A stretch of DNA of 64,000 nucleotides, taken from an uncultured Eubacterium sp. Lineage in GTDB: Bacteria; Bacillota; Clostridia; Lachnospirales; Lachnospiraceae. The position numbers and the translations under genes are program-made. Position 1 is the first letter of the stretch. Each line of letters begins with the position of its first letter. Location: contig NZ_CALGRE010000023.1 of the NCBI RefSeq assembly GCF_937958975.1, positions 29,992 through 93,991 of the forward strand. Direction: 5' to 3'. Positions 55,553-64,000 of the stretch are shown here, one piece after another. The notes under the pieces are model-generated. The model had not been told where the DNA came from. It did no database searches and was given only the letters and a program-made list of their open reading frames with translations.

Positions 55553-57028
55553 TTATCGATTAAGTAAACACACCGTCTCCACATGCACCGTTTGCCCAAA
55601 CATATCACATGGTGTCACCTCCACCAATTTATATCCATTTTTATCCAGCCACTTCAAATCTCTTGCCAGCGTAGCGCTGTCACAACTCACATAAACAATT
55701 TTCTCCGGCGCCATGTCCACCATCGTTCTGAGCAAAACCTCATCGCAGCCCTTTCTCGGCGGGTCCACCACAATAACATCCGGTCTGCATACCTGCTCCC
55801 CCTTATGTTTTTCAAAATATTGAGGGACAACTACCTCTGCGGCTCCCACTAAAAACTCCGCATTATCAATCCCATTTATCTCAGCATTAATTTTAGCATC
55901 TTCTATCGCCTGCGGAACAATTTCAACACCAATTACCTTTTTCGCTTTTCTCGCTAAAAACAAAGAAATACTTCCTATTCCACAATACAAATCCCACACC
56001 GTCTCATTTCCCGTAAGTCCTGCATACTCAAGAGCTTTACCATATAGCTTTTCTGTCTGTTTGGGATTTACCTGAAAAAATGACAATGGAGAAATTCTAA
56101 ATTTAATATCACCTATATAATCCTCAATATAACCCGGACCATAAAGTTGAACGACCCTCTCTCCTAAAATCACATTATTCTTTTCACGATTCACATTCAT
56201 AGAAATATCTGTCATACCGGGTACCTTCAAAAGCTGTTCTACAAGTCTCTGTGCATTTGGTAACCTTTCACCATTGATGATTACACACACCATCACCTGA
56301 CCGGTCCGTACACCAACCCTGATAAGCACATGTCTGACAAGACCTTTGTGACCGGCTTCATCATAAGGTTTTATCCCTTCCAGACACATATACATCTTCA
56401 CAATGTCCATGACAGCCTTATTTACGTCCACCATCTCTGACACAGATTCTCCATTCGATATCCCCAACTTATTTTGTGAAGATTCTTCAGCATCAGCTTC
56501 TATCATTGCCCCCAGCATACAGCTATCCACCTCTATAATAGAATGTGTCCTGCCTGCATAGAAACCGCTTACAATTCTGCCTTCTTTATTTAATCCCACT
56601 GGAAACTGTGCCTTATTTCTATAATGAAAGGGGCCATTACATTCCTTTTCCCTGATACACAACTCTTCCATACCCATAATTGGTTTCATCTCAAAATCAT
56701 CAATTCCACCAATTCGTTTAATATTATTTAACACTTTTTCCTGCTTAAACCTAAGCTGCTGCTCATAATTCATCGTCTGTAGCTGGCATCCCCCACAACT
56801 CCTTGCCACAGGACAAATCGGCTCCACACGATGAACAGATGGCTTAACAATATTTAACAGACGTGCAAAGGCAAAATTTTTCTTTGCTTTCATAATCTTA
56901 ACTTCTACTATATCACCTATTACCGTATCCTTCACAAAAAGGGTATAGCCATCTACTTTGCCTATACCCTCGCCCGTTGTTCCCTGGTCTGTAATTTGAA
57001 TTGTCAAAACATCATTCTTCTTATACAT
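55553..57028 (-). CDS. rlmD: 23S rRNA (uracil-C5)-methyltransferase, RlmD/RumA type
   Basis: 491 residues. N-terminal TRAM domain to about residue 60, a four-Cys Fe-S motif (ICPVARSCGGCQLQ), SAM-binding DLYCGIGSISLFLA, VVDPPRKGCDEV and the catalytic Cys in YVSCDSATLARDL. An insert of about 25 residues (MIEADAEESSQNKLGISNG) is unusual. The exact target uracil (747 or 1939) cannot be decided. Confidence 0.92.
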   Translation of the reverse strand: MYKKNDVLTIQITDQGTTGEGIGKVDGYTLFVKDTVIGDIVEVKIMKAKKNFAFARLLNIVKPSVHRVEPICPVARSCGGCQLQTMNYEQQLRFKQEKVLNNIKRIGGIDDFEMKPIMGMEELCIREKECNGPFHYRNKAQFPVGLNKEGRIVSGFYAGRTHSIIEVDSCMLGAMIEADAEESSQNKLGISNGESVSEMVDVNKAVMDIVKMYMCLEGIKPYDEAGHKGLVRHVLIRVGVRTGQVMVCVIINGERLPNAQRLVEQLLKVPGMTDISMNVNREKNNVILGERVVQLYGPGYIEDYIGDIKFRISPLSFFQVNPKQTEKLYGKALEYAGLTGNETVWDLYCGIGSISLFLARKAKKVIGVEIVPQAIEDAKINAEINGIDNAEFLVGAAEVVVPQYFEKHKGEQVCRPDVIVVDPPRKGCDEVLLRTMVDMAPEKIVYVSCDSATLARDLKWLDKNGYKLVEVTPCDMFGQTVHVETVCLLNR

Positions 57029-57105
57029 TTTATGTAAACCTTTCGTTGCTATTCGTATCAGACTCTACTCTCTATCTCCTAATACGACTTTCTCAAGTTC
57101 TCAGA

Positions 57106-58056
57106 TTATTCGCTTGTTCTTCTGACATTTGTCTCTAACAATTTGTTATATCCCAGCCACTGCTCTGTACCTGCCACACTGCTGCTGCTTAAAAGCTCTT
57201 TCATTGTCTCCATTTTTGCATCCGTATTATCTGCAAAATTCAATGCAACCGCTTCGATAAGTGCAGGTTTCTTGGGTGAACCATACTCTAACTCTCCATG
57301 GTGTGACAGAATACAATGTTTCAATTCATTTGCCTGCTTCTGCGGAAATCCCGGAATTGTTGCAATTACTTTAGATATCATTTCCGAACCCATGACAATA
57401 TGCCCTAAAAGCTGGCCCGCATCTGTATAATCGTTTGCAGGAAAATCGGACAACTCATACACCTTTCCGATATCATGGCAAATGGCGGCCGTAATCAATA
57501 GGTCCCGATTCAACAAATCATATTGTTTCGTATAAAATTCACATAGCCTTGTCACCGACAGGGTATGCTCTAAAAGTCCTCCTATAAACCCGTGATGTAC
57601 ACTCTTCGCAGCAGAATGTTTCTTAAATGCTTCAACAAACTCACGATTCTCCACGAATAATGCACTTAAAACCTGTTTATAATATGGATTATTCACACTG
57701 GCAATAAATTTCAGCAATTCTGTCATCATCTCATCCATATTTTTATCTGTACATGGAAGATAATTCGCTGGCTCGACACTATCTTCACTCACTTTTCTTG
57801 CCCTTTTAATACTTAACTGTATCTGATTATTAAAAACAGTGATATCACCGTTAACTTCCACATAATCCAAAGCATCAAAATCATCAATTCCCATGGAGCC
57901 CGGATCCCATATTTTCGCATCTAACTGACCTGTTTTATCCTGCAAAATAACATTTTCATATTCTTTTCCTGTTTTTGTCATTGCTGTTGTTTTCTGTTTA
58001 CATAAATACGTTTCCTGTATTCTTTCGCCTTCTCTCAATGTCTCAATAAATTTCAT
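57106..58056 (-). CDS. YhaM-type 3'-5' exoribonuclease (OB fold plus HD)
   Basis: 316 residues. An N-terminal OB fold (KTGQLDAKIWDPGSMGIDDFDALDYVEVNG) binds nucleic acid; an HD domain (KSVHHGFIGGLLEHTLSV, AAICHDIGKVYEL, LKHCILSHHGELEYGSP) holds metal ligands. YhaM acts in RNA turnover in Firmicutes. It is divergent from mutS2. Confidence 0.92.
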   Translation of the reverse strand: MKFIETLREGERIQETYLCKQKTTAMTKTGKEYENVILQDKTGQLDAKIWDPGSMGIDDFDALDYVEVNGDITVFNNQIQLSIKRARKVSEDSVEPANYLPCTDKNMDEMMTELLKFIASVNNPYYKQVLSALFVENREFVEAFKKHSAAKSVHHGFIGGLLEHTLSVTRLCEFYTKQYDLLNRDLLITAAICHDIGKVYELSDFPANDYTDAGQLLGHIVMGSEMISKVIATIPGFPQKQANELKHCILSHHGELEYGSPKKPALIEAVALNFADNTDAKMETMKELLSSSSVAGTEQWLGYNKLLETNVRRTSE

Positions 58057-58161
58057 AAACTCCTCTTTCTATCCTTTAATCATAAACTATACTTTACTTT
58101 TAACACTAATTTTTATTATAATTGATTATATGTTTAAATACAAGAATTGGAGATTTTAGTT

Positions 58162-60528
58162 ATGAATGAAAAAGTGCTGAAAACACTTGAATATAATAAA
58201 ATAATTGAATTATTAAAAGAAGAAGCCGCAAGCAATTTAGGACGTGACTTATGTGCTAAACTACAGCCTTCTTCTAATATACAGGAGATAAAGAAAAATC
58301 AGCAGCAGACTAGTGATGCCTTAAAACGAATATGGCAAAAAGGAAGTATTTCATTTTCGGGCATACATGATATCGGTGAATCCCTCAAACGCTTAGAAAT
58401 CGGAAGCACTCTCGGAACCGGAGAGCTTTTACGCATCTGTTCGCTTTTAAAAGTGGCGTTGAGAGTGAAAACATTTTCAAGAAATGAAGATAATGAAACG
58501 GACAGTTTAGATGACTTATTTGATGCAATTGAACCCCTCACAAATTTAAAGAAAGAAATCGAAAAATGCATTATATCGGAAGATGAAATTGCTGACGATG
58601 CGTCATATAATTTAAAAAATATTCGAAGACAGATAAAACTGACCAACGACCGCATACACACGCAGCTTAATTCCCTGGTAAACTCACAAAATGGAAGAAC
58701 TTATTTACAGGATTCTCTTATTACCATGAGAGATGGCAGGTACTGTGTTCCTGTAAAACAAGAGTATCGCAGTAACGTATCGGGAATTATCCATGACCAG
58801 TCCTCTTCCGGCTCTACACTTTTTGTAGAACCTACGGCAGTTGTAGAACTAAACAACAGACTTCGGGAACTGGCAATGAAAGAAGCCGATGAAATACAGA
58901 TTATTTTAGCTAATTTAAGCGTTATGTGTGCAGAATATATGGATCAGCTGCATCATAATTTAGAAATATTACCTTATCTGGACTTTGTTTTTGCAAAAGC
59001 TAATCTGGCAAAAATAATGAAGGCAACAATACCCGAATTTAATAATCAGCGCTACATCAAAATAAAAAAGGGACGTCACCCATTACTCGACCCTCAAAAA
59101 GTTGTCCCTATCGACGTAACTCTCGGAAAGGACTTTACATTGTTGATTATAACCGGTCCAAATACCGGCGGTAAAACGGTATCTCTCAAGACGGTTGGAC
59201 TCCTTTCGCTGATGGGACAGGCCGGACTTCACATTCCTGCCATAGAAGGCAGCAAACTTGCTGTATTTGATGAAATATTTGCGGATATCGGTGATGAACA
59301 GAGTATTGAACAAAGTCTGAGTACATTTTCAGCCCATATGGTAAATACAGTAAATATACTGGAAAAGGCAGACCAAAACTCCCTTGTTCTCTTTGACGAG
59401 TTAGGTGCCGGAACTGACCCTGTAGAGGGAGCAGCTCTTGGTATCTCTATTTTATCTTTCCTAAAGAACCTTGGAGTGAGGACTATGGCAACCACGCACT
59501 ACAGTGAATTAAAGCTCTTCGCACTCTCCACCGAGGGTGTTCAAAATGCCAGCTGTGAATTTGATGTTGAAACACTGCGTCCTACTTACCGGTTACTTAT
59601 TGGTATTCCCGGAAAGAGTAATGCTTTTGCCATCTCCGAAAAGTTAGGACTTCCTGAATATATTATTGAAGATGCTAAAGCTAGAATTGATGCAGATGAT
59701 GAACAATTTGAAGATGTTCTGGCAGAGCTGGAACGTCAAAAGCGTCAGATTGAAAAGGACAAAGAAACGATTTCTGTATATAAATCACAAATTTCATCAC
59801 TCAAAAGGGATTATGAATTAAAAAATAAAAACCTTGATGAGAAAAAAGATAAAATTCTCTCTAAGGCTCGTGAAGAAGCTCTTGATATACTAAAAGAAGC
59901 TAAGGAAACTGCTGATGAAGCTATTAAAAACATTAATAAATACGGAAAATCCGGAAATACAAAGGAATTAGAGAAATCCAGAAGTGCCGTAGGTAAAAAT
60001 ATAAAGAAAAATCAAAGCTCTGCTTCTATGAAAACGGCAGCGCCAAAGAAAAAACATAAACCATCTGATTTTAAGCTTGGCACAGGTGTAAAAGTTCTCA
60101 GCATGAATTTAAACGGTACTGTTGCCTCGCTTCCGAATGCAGATGGCAATTTAACAGTAAAAATGGGAATACTAAATTCTAAAGTAAATATAAAAGATTT
60201 AGAAATTATTGATGAGCCGGATATTAAAGCTCCAGGACTTTCCAGGGGAAACAGTGGTAAAATCAAAATGAACAAATCTCTGACAGTAAAAATGGAACTC
60301 AACCTGATTGGAAAAACTGTTGACGAAGCATTATTCGAGTTAGATAAATATTTAGACGATGCTTATCTTGCCCATTTACCACAAGTATATATTATTCACG
60401 GCAAGGGAACCGGTACTTTAAGAAGCGCTATCCAAAATCATTTAAAAAAATGTTCTTATGTAAAATCTTACAGAAACGGAGAACATGGAGAAGGCGGTGC
60501 CGGTGCCACTGTAGTAGAATTTAAATAA
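58162..60528 (+). CDS. mutS2: Endonuclease MutS2
   Basis: 788 residues from the ATG at 58162 (MNEKVLKTLEYNKI); a TTG five codons upstream is an alternative. Core MutS ATPase: Walker A GPNTGGKTVSLK, LFDELGAGTDPVEGAALG, TMATTHYSELKL; then a coiled coil (DDEQFEDVLAELERQKRQ) and a C-terminal Smr nuclease domain (LNLIGKTVDEAL, IIHGKGTGTLRSAI). Acts against recombination and on stalled ribosomes according to work on Bacillus homologues. No mutS mismatch domain I is present. Confidence 0.95.
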   Translation: MNEKVLKTLEYNKIIELLKEEAASNLGRDLCAKLQPSSNIQEIKKNQQQTSDALKRIWQKGSISFSGIHDIGESLKRLEIGSTLGTGELLRICSLLKVALRVKTFSRNEDNETDSLDDLFDAIEPLTNLKKEIEKCIISEDEIADDASYNLKNIRRQIKLTNDRIHTQLNSLVNSQNGRTYLQDSLITMRDGRYCVPVKQEYRSNVSGIIHDQSSSGSTLFVEPTAVVELNNRLRELAMKEADEIQIILANLSVMCAEYMDQLHHNLEILPYLDFVFAKANLAKIMKATIPEFNNQRYIKIKKGRHPLLDPQKVVPIDVTLGKDFTLLIITGPNTGGKTVSLKTVGLLSLMGQAGLHIPAIEGSKLAVFDEIFADIGDEQSIEQSLSTFSAHMVNTVNILEKADQNSLVLFDELGAGTDPVEGAALGISILSFLKNLGVRTMATTHYSELKLFALSTEGVQNASCEFDVETLRPTYRLLIGIPGKSNAFAISEKLGLPEYIIEDAKARIDADDEQFEDVLAELERQKRQIEKDKETISVYKSQISSLKRDYELKNKNLDEKKDKILSKAREEALDILKEAKETADEAIKNINKYGKSGNTKELEKSRSAVGKNIKKNQSSASMKTAAPKKKHKPSDFKLGTGVKVLSMNLNGTVASLPNADGNLTVKMGILNSKVNIKDLEIIDEPDIKAPGLSRGNSGKIKMNKSLTVKMELNLIGKTVDEALFELDKYLDDAYLAHLPQVYIIHGKGTGTLRSAIQNHLKKCSYVKSYRNGEHGEGGAGATVVEFK

Positions 60529-60695
60529 TTTATGGAACTGACTTTATTTCAACTATAAATAAAAGTGACACTATTTTACAATTTTTTCTAATTTTATTCA
60601 TAAAAATTCTTTATAATATTTTTGACCGAATGTGCCTGCACATGGTCCACAAATTTTGCAATACAAAGCAAATTAAATTTTGGGAGGATAACACA

Positions 60696-61397
60696 ATGGC
60701 TAGCAAACAAAAAATTTTAATTGTTGATGATGATGAAAATATCGCAAATCTCGTTTCTCTTTATCTGACAAAAGAATGTTTCGAGACTCGCATTGAACAT
60801 GATGGTTTATCTGCGCTCACCGCATTTCGTGAATACAATCCGGACCTGGTATTACTGGATTTAATGCTTCCCGGCATCGACGGATATGAGGTATGCCGTG
60901 AGATTAGAAAAGACTCAAAAACTCCTATTATTATGCTCTCTGCAAAAACAGAAGTTTTTGACAAAGTTCTGGGGCTGGAGCTGGGCGCTGATGATTATAT
61001 GATAAAACCGTTTGACTCCAAGGAATTGGTCGCAAGAGTGAAGGCCGTTCTTAGAAGATATACACCTGCTCCTACTCCTGTAGTATCTTCTTCTGAAAAA
61101 CGTGTAGTTTATAAGGATTTAATTATTAACCTTTCTAACTACGAAGTGATATACCAGGGAAAATCAGTTGAGATGACACCGAGAGAGATTGAACTGTTAT
61201 ACTTTCTCGCATCATCTCCAAACCAGGTTTTTACAAGAGAACAGCTGCTGGACCATATTTGGGGCTATGAATATGCCGGAGATACCAGAACTGTGGATGT
61301 TCATATCAAAAGAATCCGAGAAAAAATTGCCGACACTGACGAGTGGTCTATCGGTACTGTATGGAGCGTCGGTTACCGATTTGAAGTACACAAATAA
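60696..61397 (+). CDS. OmpR-family response regulator
   Basis: 233 residues from the ATG at 60696 with GGGAGG 8 bases upstream (frame to 60630 unsupported). Receiver with acidic pocket LIVDDDE, phosphorylatable D55 in LLDLMLPG and Lys in MIKPFDSKELVARV; winged-helix effector GYEYAGDTRTVDVHIKRIREKI. It pairs with the kinase 15 bases downstream. Confidence 0.94.
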   Translation: MASKQKILIVDDDENIANLVSLYLTKECFETRIEHDGLSALTAFREYNPDLVLLDLMLPGIDGYEVCREIRKDSKTPIIMLSAKTEVFDKVLGLELGADDYMIKPFDSKELVARVKAVLRRYTPAPTPVVSSSEKRVVYKDLIINLSNYEVIYQGKSVEMTPREIELLYFLASSPNQVFTREQLLDHIWGYEYAGDTRTVDVHIKRIREKIADTDEWSIGTVWSVGYRFEVHK

Positions 61398-61412
61398 TTT
61401 TAGAGGTGTATT

Positions 61413-62888
61413 ATGAAAAATTCGATATTAACAAAATTTTTTATTGGATATTTTTCTTTTGCTGTATTAGGCTTTTTATTAATTACATATTGGTCAACAA
61501 ATTTAATATACAACAATTTATTGCAGGATGATACGGCAGAACTTAAAAACTATGCCTCAGTTGTTGCGCAAAACATAAAAAATGTCATAAATGATTCTAT
61601 GTATGACATTGACAACCCTGACAATTTTTTTAGTGATTTTAATAAAGTTTTAAACTGCAATATTATGATTTTAGACCCCGACAACAAACTCATTTACACA
61701 ACAGATAAAACAAAAACATTAGACAACACTTCTAATAATATTGTCATAAAAGATTTTGACCCCAAAGAATACTCAAAGAAAAAATATAAAATAAATAAAT
61801 TTTATAATATTTATAAAACTGATACGCTAAGTGTTGTACAGGATATTTCAAAAAATAATATCACCTATGGATATGTTGTCGCACACATGCCCACATCCAT
61901 TATCAAAAAAAACAGTTATGATGTGACTTTTATTTTTTATGTAACTTATACAATTATACTTGCACTATCACTCATCATCTTTTTTAACTTTATGTGGTTT
62001 ATTTATTTACCGCTTAAAGAGATTCGACTCACTGCTATGGAATATGCACAGGGGAATTTTGAATATGAGGGACTCAAAGTAAACAACGATGATGAGATTG
62101 GTGATGTGGCAAGTTCGCTCAAATATATGTCAAAGCAATTAAATAATTCAAGAGAATACCAAAAGAATTTTATTTCTAATATTTCTCATGATTTTCGCTC
62201 ACCGCTTACCTCTATAAAAGGATATATTGAAGCCATGATGGATGGAACAATACCGCTGGAGGAACATAACAGATATCTGTCCATCGTACTAACTGAGGCA
62301 AATCGTTTAGAGAAGCTGACAACAGGCCTCAGGGAACTAAACAGCTGGAATGCTACAGGACCGGAATTGCTTTTTGAAGAATTTGATATGGAAAATGTCA
62401 TTGCCTCCACTGTAGAAACCTTTCAGGGAAGCTGTGAGAAAAAACACATCGAACTTATCATACAATTTCCTCCAAGGCATTATAACGTATATGCTGATAA
62501 AGGAAAAATTGAACAGGTACTTTATAATCTTTTAGATAATGCGATTAAATTCAGCAATCCATCTTCAAAAATTATTATAAAGCTTTACAATAAAGGAGAA
62601 AAACAATACTGTTCTGTAAAAGACTTCGGGATGGGGATTCCCAAGGGAAGTATTGACAAAATATGGCAGAGATTTTATAAAACGGATTTATCCCGAGGAA
62701 GAGACAAAACCGGCTCAGGCATTGGTCTTGCCATTGTAAAAGAAATTATGATAGCTCACAACGAAAACATAGATGTAATCAGTACCGAAGGTGTGGGAAC
62801 TGAATTTGTATTTTCTATCAAACGGGCAAAGAACAAAGTTTCTTCATACACGAACCGTAATCAAAAAGACCTTTTGTCCCGCGAGTAA
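61413..62888 (+). CDS. HAMP-containing sensor histidine kinase
   Basis: 491 residues. Two membrane helices (FFIGYFSFAVLGFLLITYW and TFIFYVTYTIILALSLIIFFNFMWFIYL) flank an extracellular sensor of about 145 residues; HAMP (LKEIRLTAMEYAQGNFEYEGL), HisKA with H at about 258 (ISHDFRSPLTSIKGY) and a HATPase domain (NLLDNAIKFS, VKDFGMGIP, GSGIGLAIVKEI). Signal unknown. Cognate of the upstream response regulator. Confidence 0.94.
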   Translation: MKNSILTKFFIGYFSFAVLGFLLITYWSTNLIYNNLLQDDTAELKNYASVVAQNIKNVINDSMYDIDNPDNFFSDFNKVLNCNIMILDPDNKLIYTTDKTKTLDNTSNNIVIKDFDPKEYSKKKYKINKFYNIYKTDTLSVVQDISKNNITYGYVVAHMPTSIIKKNSYDVTFIFYVTYTIILALSLIIFFNFMWFIYLPLKEIRLTAMEYAQGNFEYEGLKVNNDDEIGDVASSLKYMSKQLNNSREYQKNFISNISHDFRSPLTSIKGYIEAMMDGTIPLEEHNRYLSIVLTEANRLEKLTTGLRELNSWNATGPELLFEEFDMENVIASTVETFQGSCEKKHIELIIQFPPRHYNVYADKGKIEQVLYNLLDNAIKFSNPSSKIIIKLYNKGEKQYCSVKDFGMGIPKGSIDKIWQRFYKTDLSRGRDKTGSGIGLAIVKEIMIAHNENIDVISTEGVGTEFVFSIKRAKNKVSSYTNRNQKDLLSRE

Positions 62889-62891
62889 CGA

Positions 62892-62919
62892 GCCAAAGTC
62901 AAGCCTGCTTGACCTTGGC
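62892..62919. repeat. GC-richer hairpin after the kinase gene
   Basis: GCCAA-A-GTCAAGC and GCTTGAC-C-TTGGC form a 12-bp stem with one mismatch and a CT loop. No T-run follows, so it is more like a REP-type element than a terminator. It lies between the kinase and spo0A, which are convergent. Confidence 0.5.
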
Positions 62920-63001
62920 AGCTGCCGCGAAGAGCAAGGAAATTATATTAATTTGATTATATCTTTTTGTAAATTTAAATAAACGTCTATTCTTCCAAGC
63001 T

Positions 63002-63805
63002 TTATGCAGAATGTCTTATGTCCTGACTTAATTTTGCAATGAACTCTGAATTTGTCGGTCTGATTTTCTTTGTACTCAGCATATATGTAAATTGTTGTTT
63101 AAAACTGCTTTCACTATCTACTGACCAGGCAACCTCTATTGCATGTCTAATTGCTTTCTCTACTCTCTGTGGTGTAGAATTGTGCTTCTTTGCAACATCA
63201 GGATACAAAATCTTTGTTATTCCTTCTAATGCGTTCTCATTATGAATTACCTCTTTTATTGCTGTAATCATGTATCTGTAACCCTTTAATCTCGCTGGAA
63301 TACCTATTTCATCTAATCTGTCGGAAATAATTGCATCCAATTTTTCAAAATTTGTTTCACTCTTCATCGAATATCTGCTCCTTACTCCGGCACTCTTATC
63401 TGACATGCCTAAACTAATCATTTCATTAAAGCTATTATAAATATTTTTGATTTTTATTACAATACTATCTATATCATAAGGTTTTGTTATAATATAATCA
63501 ACACCTTTATTAAACGCTTCACGAACAATCAGGTCACTTGTAAGAGGCGTCATCATTATCAGCTTCATATCCCTGTCAGCCCCATATTCATTTATTTTAT
63601 CCAGCAGTGAATAACCATCATAAACCGGCAACAGCAAGTCAAACATAACTATATTAGGTTTTTCCATCAAAAATAACTCATAGGCATCCTTTCCATTATC
63701 TACTGCTGCTATCACTTCAATCTGTTCGTCCCTTTTCATTGCATCTAACAGTCTCTGTCGAACCATCGCCTGATTATCTGCAATCAATACTTTTAACTTT
63801 TTCAT
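63002..63805 (-). CDS. spo0A: Sporulation master regulator Spo0A
   Basis: 267 residues. Receiver domain with D56 (IVMFDLLLP), Thr/Ser in MMTPLT and Lys in ITKPYDID; the C-terminal Spo0A domain (KGYRYMITAIKEVIH, KHNSTPQRVEKAIRHAIEVAW, IRPTNSEFIAKL). The acidic pocket reads IADNQ, where Bacillus has ADDN, so one Asp is replaced. GAGGAGT precedes the ATG at 63805. Most of the promoter should lie within 63806-63950, but beyond that the sequence is adapter, so regulation cannot be read completely. Confidence 0.95.
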   Translation of the reverse strand: MKKLKVLIADNQAMVRQRLLDAMKRDEQIEVIAAVDNGKDAYELFLMEKPNIVMFDLLLPVYDGYSLLDKINEYGADRDMKLIMMTPLTSDLIVREAFNKGVDYIITKPYDIDSIVIKIKNIYNSFNEMISLGMSDKSAGVRSRYSMKSETNFEKLDAIISDRLDEIGIPARLKGYRYMITAIKEVIHNENALEGITKILYPDVAKKHNSTPQRVEKAIRHAIEVAWSVDSESSFKQQFTYMLSTKKIRPTNSEFIAKLSQDIRHSA

Positions 63806-63950
63806 ATTCTACTCCTCATTTTTATTATTCCTCCTATTAAAGTAATAAATATAATACACTTTAATAATTATTTTATCGTAAAGTATTGCATTTTAAATCT
63901 TGCCTATACTATAATAACTACTATTCTGGAAGAATAAAAGAACTTTATTG

Positions 63951-64000
63951 AGATCGGAAGAGCACACGTCAGAACTCCAGTCACATACGCAGATCTCGTA
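63951..64000. other. Illumina TruSeq adapter contamination with index
   Basis: The sequence starts AGATCGGAAGAGCACACGTC and continues with the TruSeq read-1 adapter, with one mismatch (A for T at adapter position 21), then GTCAC, an 8-base index-like ATACGCAG and the flow-cell part ATCTCGTA. It is not genomic. The genuine sequence appears to end at 63950, and the contig should be trimmed there. Confidence 0.97.

Overview
The window looks like one contig end from a low-GC, spore-lineage Clostridia genome, most likely Lachnospiraceae. The inference rests on spo0A, an Fn3/BspA-type secretome, MsmX-type ABC ATPase, mutS2, cvfB, the ftsEX-M23-S41 cluster and Gram-positive Shine-Dalgarno sites. No rRNA, tRNA or CRISPR array was seen. 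The last 50 bases (63951-64000) are Illumina TruSeq adapter with an index, not genome.

Left accessory region (1-11.1 kb). It starts with a decayed phage KilA-N gene, then a minus-strand defence-like island. Read 5' to 3' on the minus strand, the tightly spaced genes are: small HTH protein, ASCH protein, a single-chain C5-cytosine methyltransferase/restriction endonuclease, a two-TM protein, a winged-helix-like protein, and a PIN-domain protein with two C-terminal TM helices. A separate 412-aa unknown with a HEPN-like RX4H motif follows. The island is bounded on its right by a MobV relaxase fragment cut by a degenerate IS21-type element whose istA and istB both carry stops or frameshifts. A structured intergenic repeat closes the region.

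Housekeeping core (11.2-52.5 kb). Successive blocks are: guaA; uvrB-uvrA; DUF624, CPA2 antiporter and a PII-like partner; ftsE-ftsX-M23 peptidase-S41 protease (cell-division-linked wall remodelling); a CdaR-type regulator; an MsmX-type ATPase; acyl-ACP thioesterase with cvfB; a secreted L,D-transpeptidase; a membrane protein plus secreted metallo-beta-lactamase-fold protein; two DegV proteins; glnK-amtB; a flavodiiron protein; a split chromate transporter; an LRR surface protein; an ECF S component with an aminotransferase; a PurF-like protein lacking the catalytic N-terminal Cys; an Rrf2 regulator with a NAD(P)-binding target gene and shared operator-like palindromes; a CAP protein; and a large secreted GH16 glucanase.

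Second relic region (52.8-55.55 kb). It holds a free-standing Spo0A DNA-binding domain, a frameshifted MBL gene, and fragments of an XRE regulator, a holin-like toxin and a tyrosine integrase. It ends in att-like 11-bp-period repeats against the 3' end of rlmD. Beyond it are rlmD, a YhaM-type exoribonuclease, mutS2, a two-component system and spo0A, whose upstream region is cut off by adapter.
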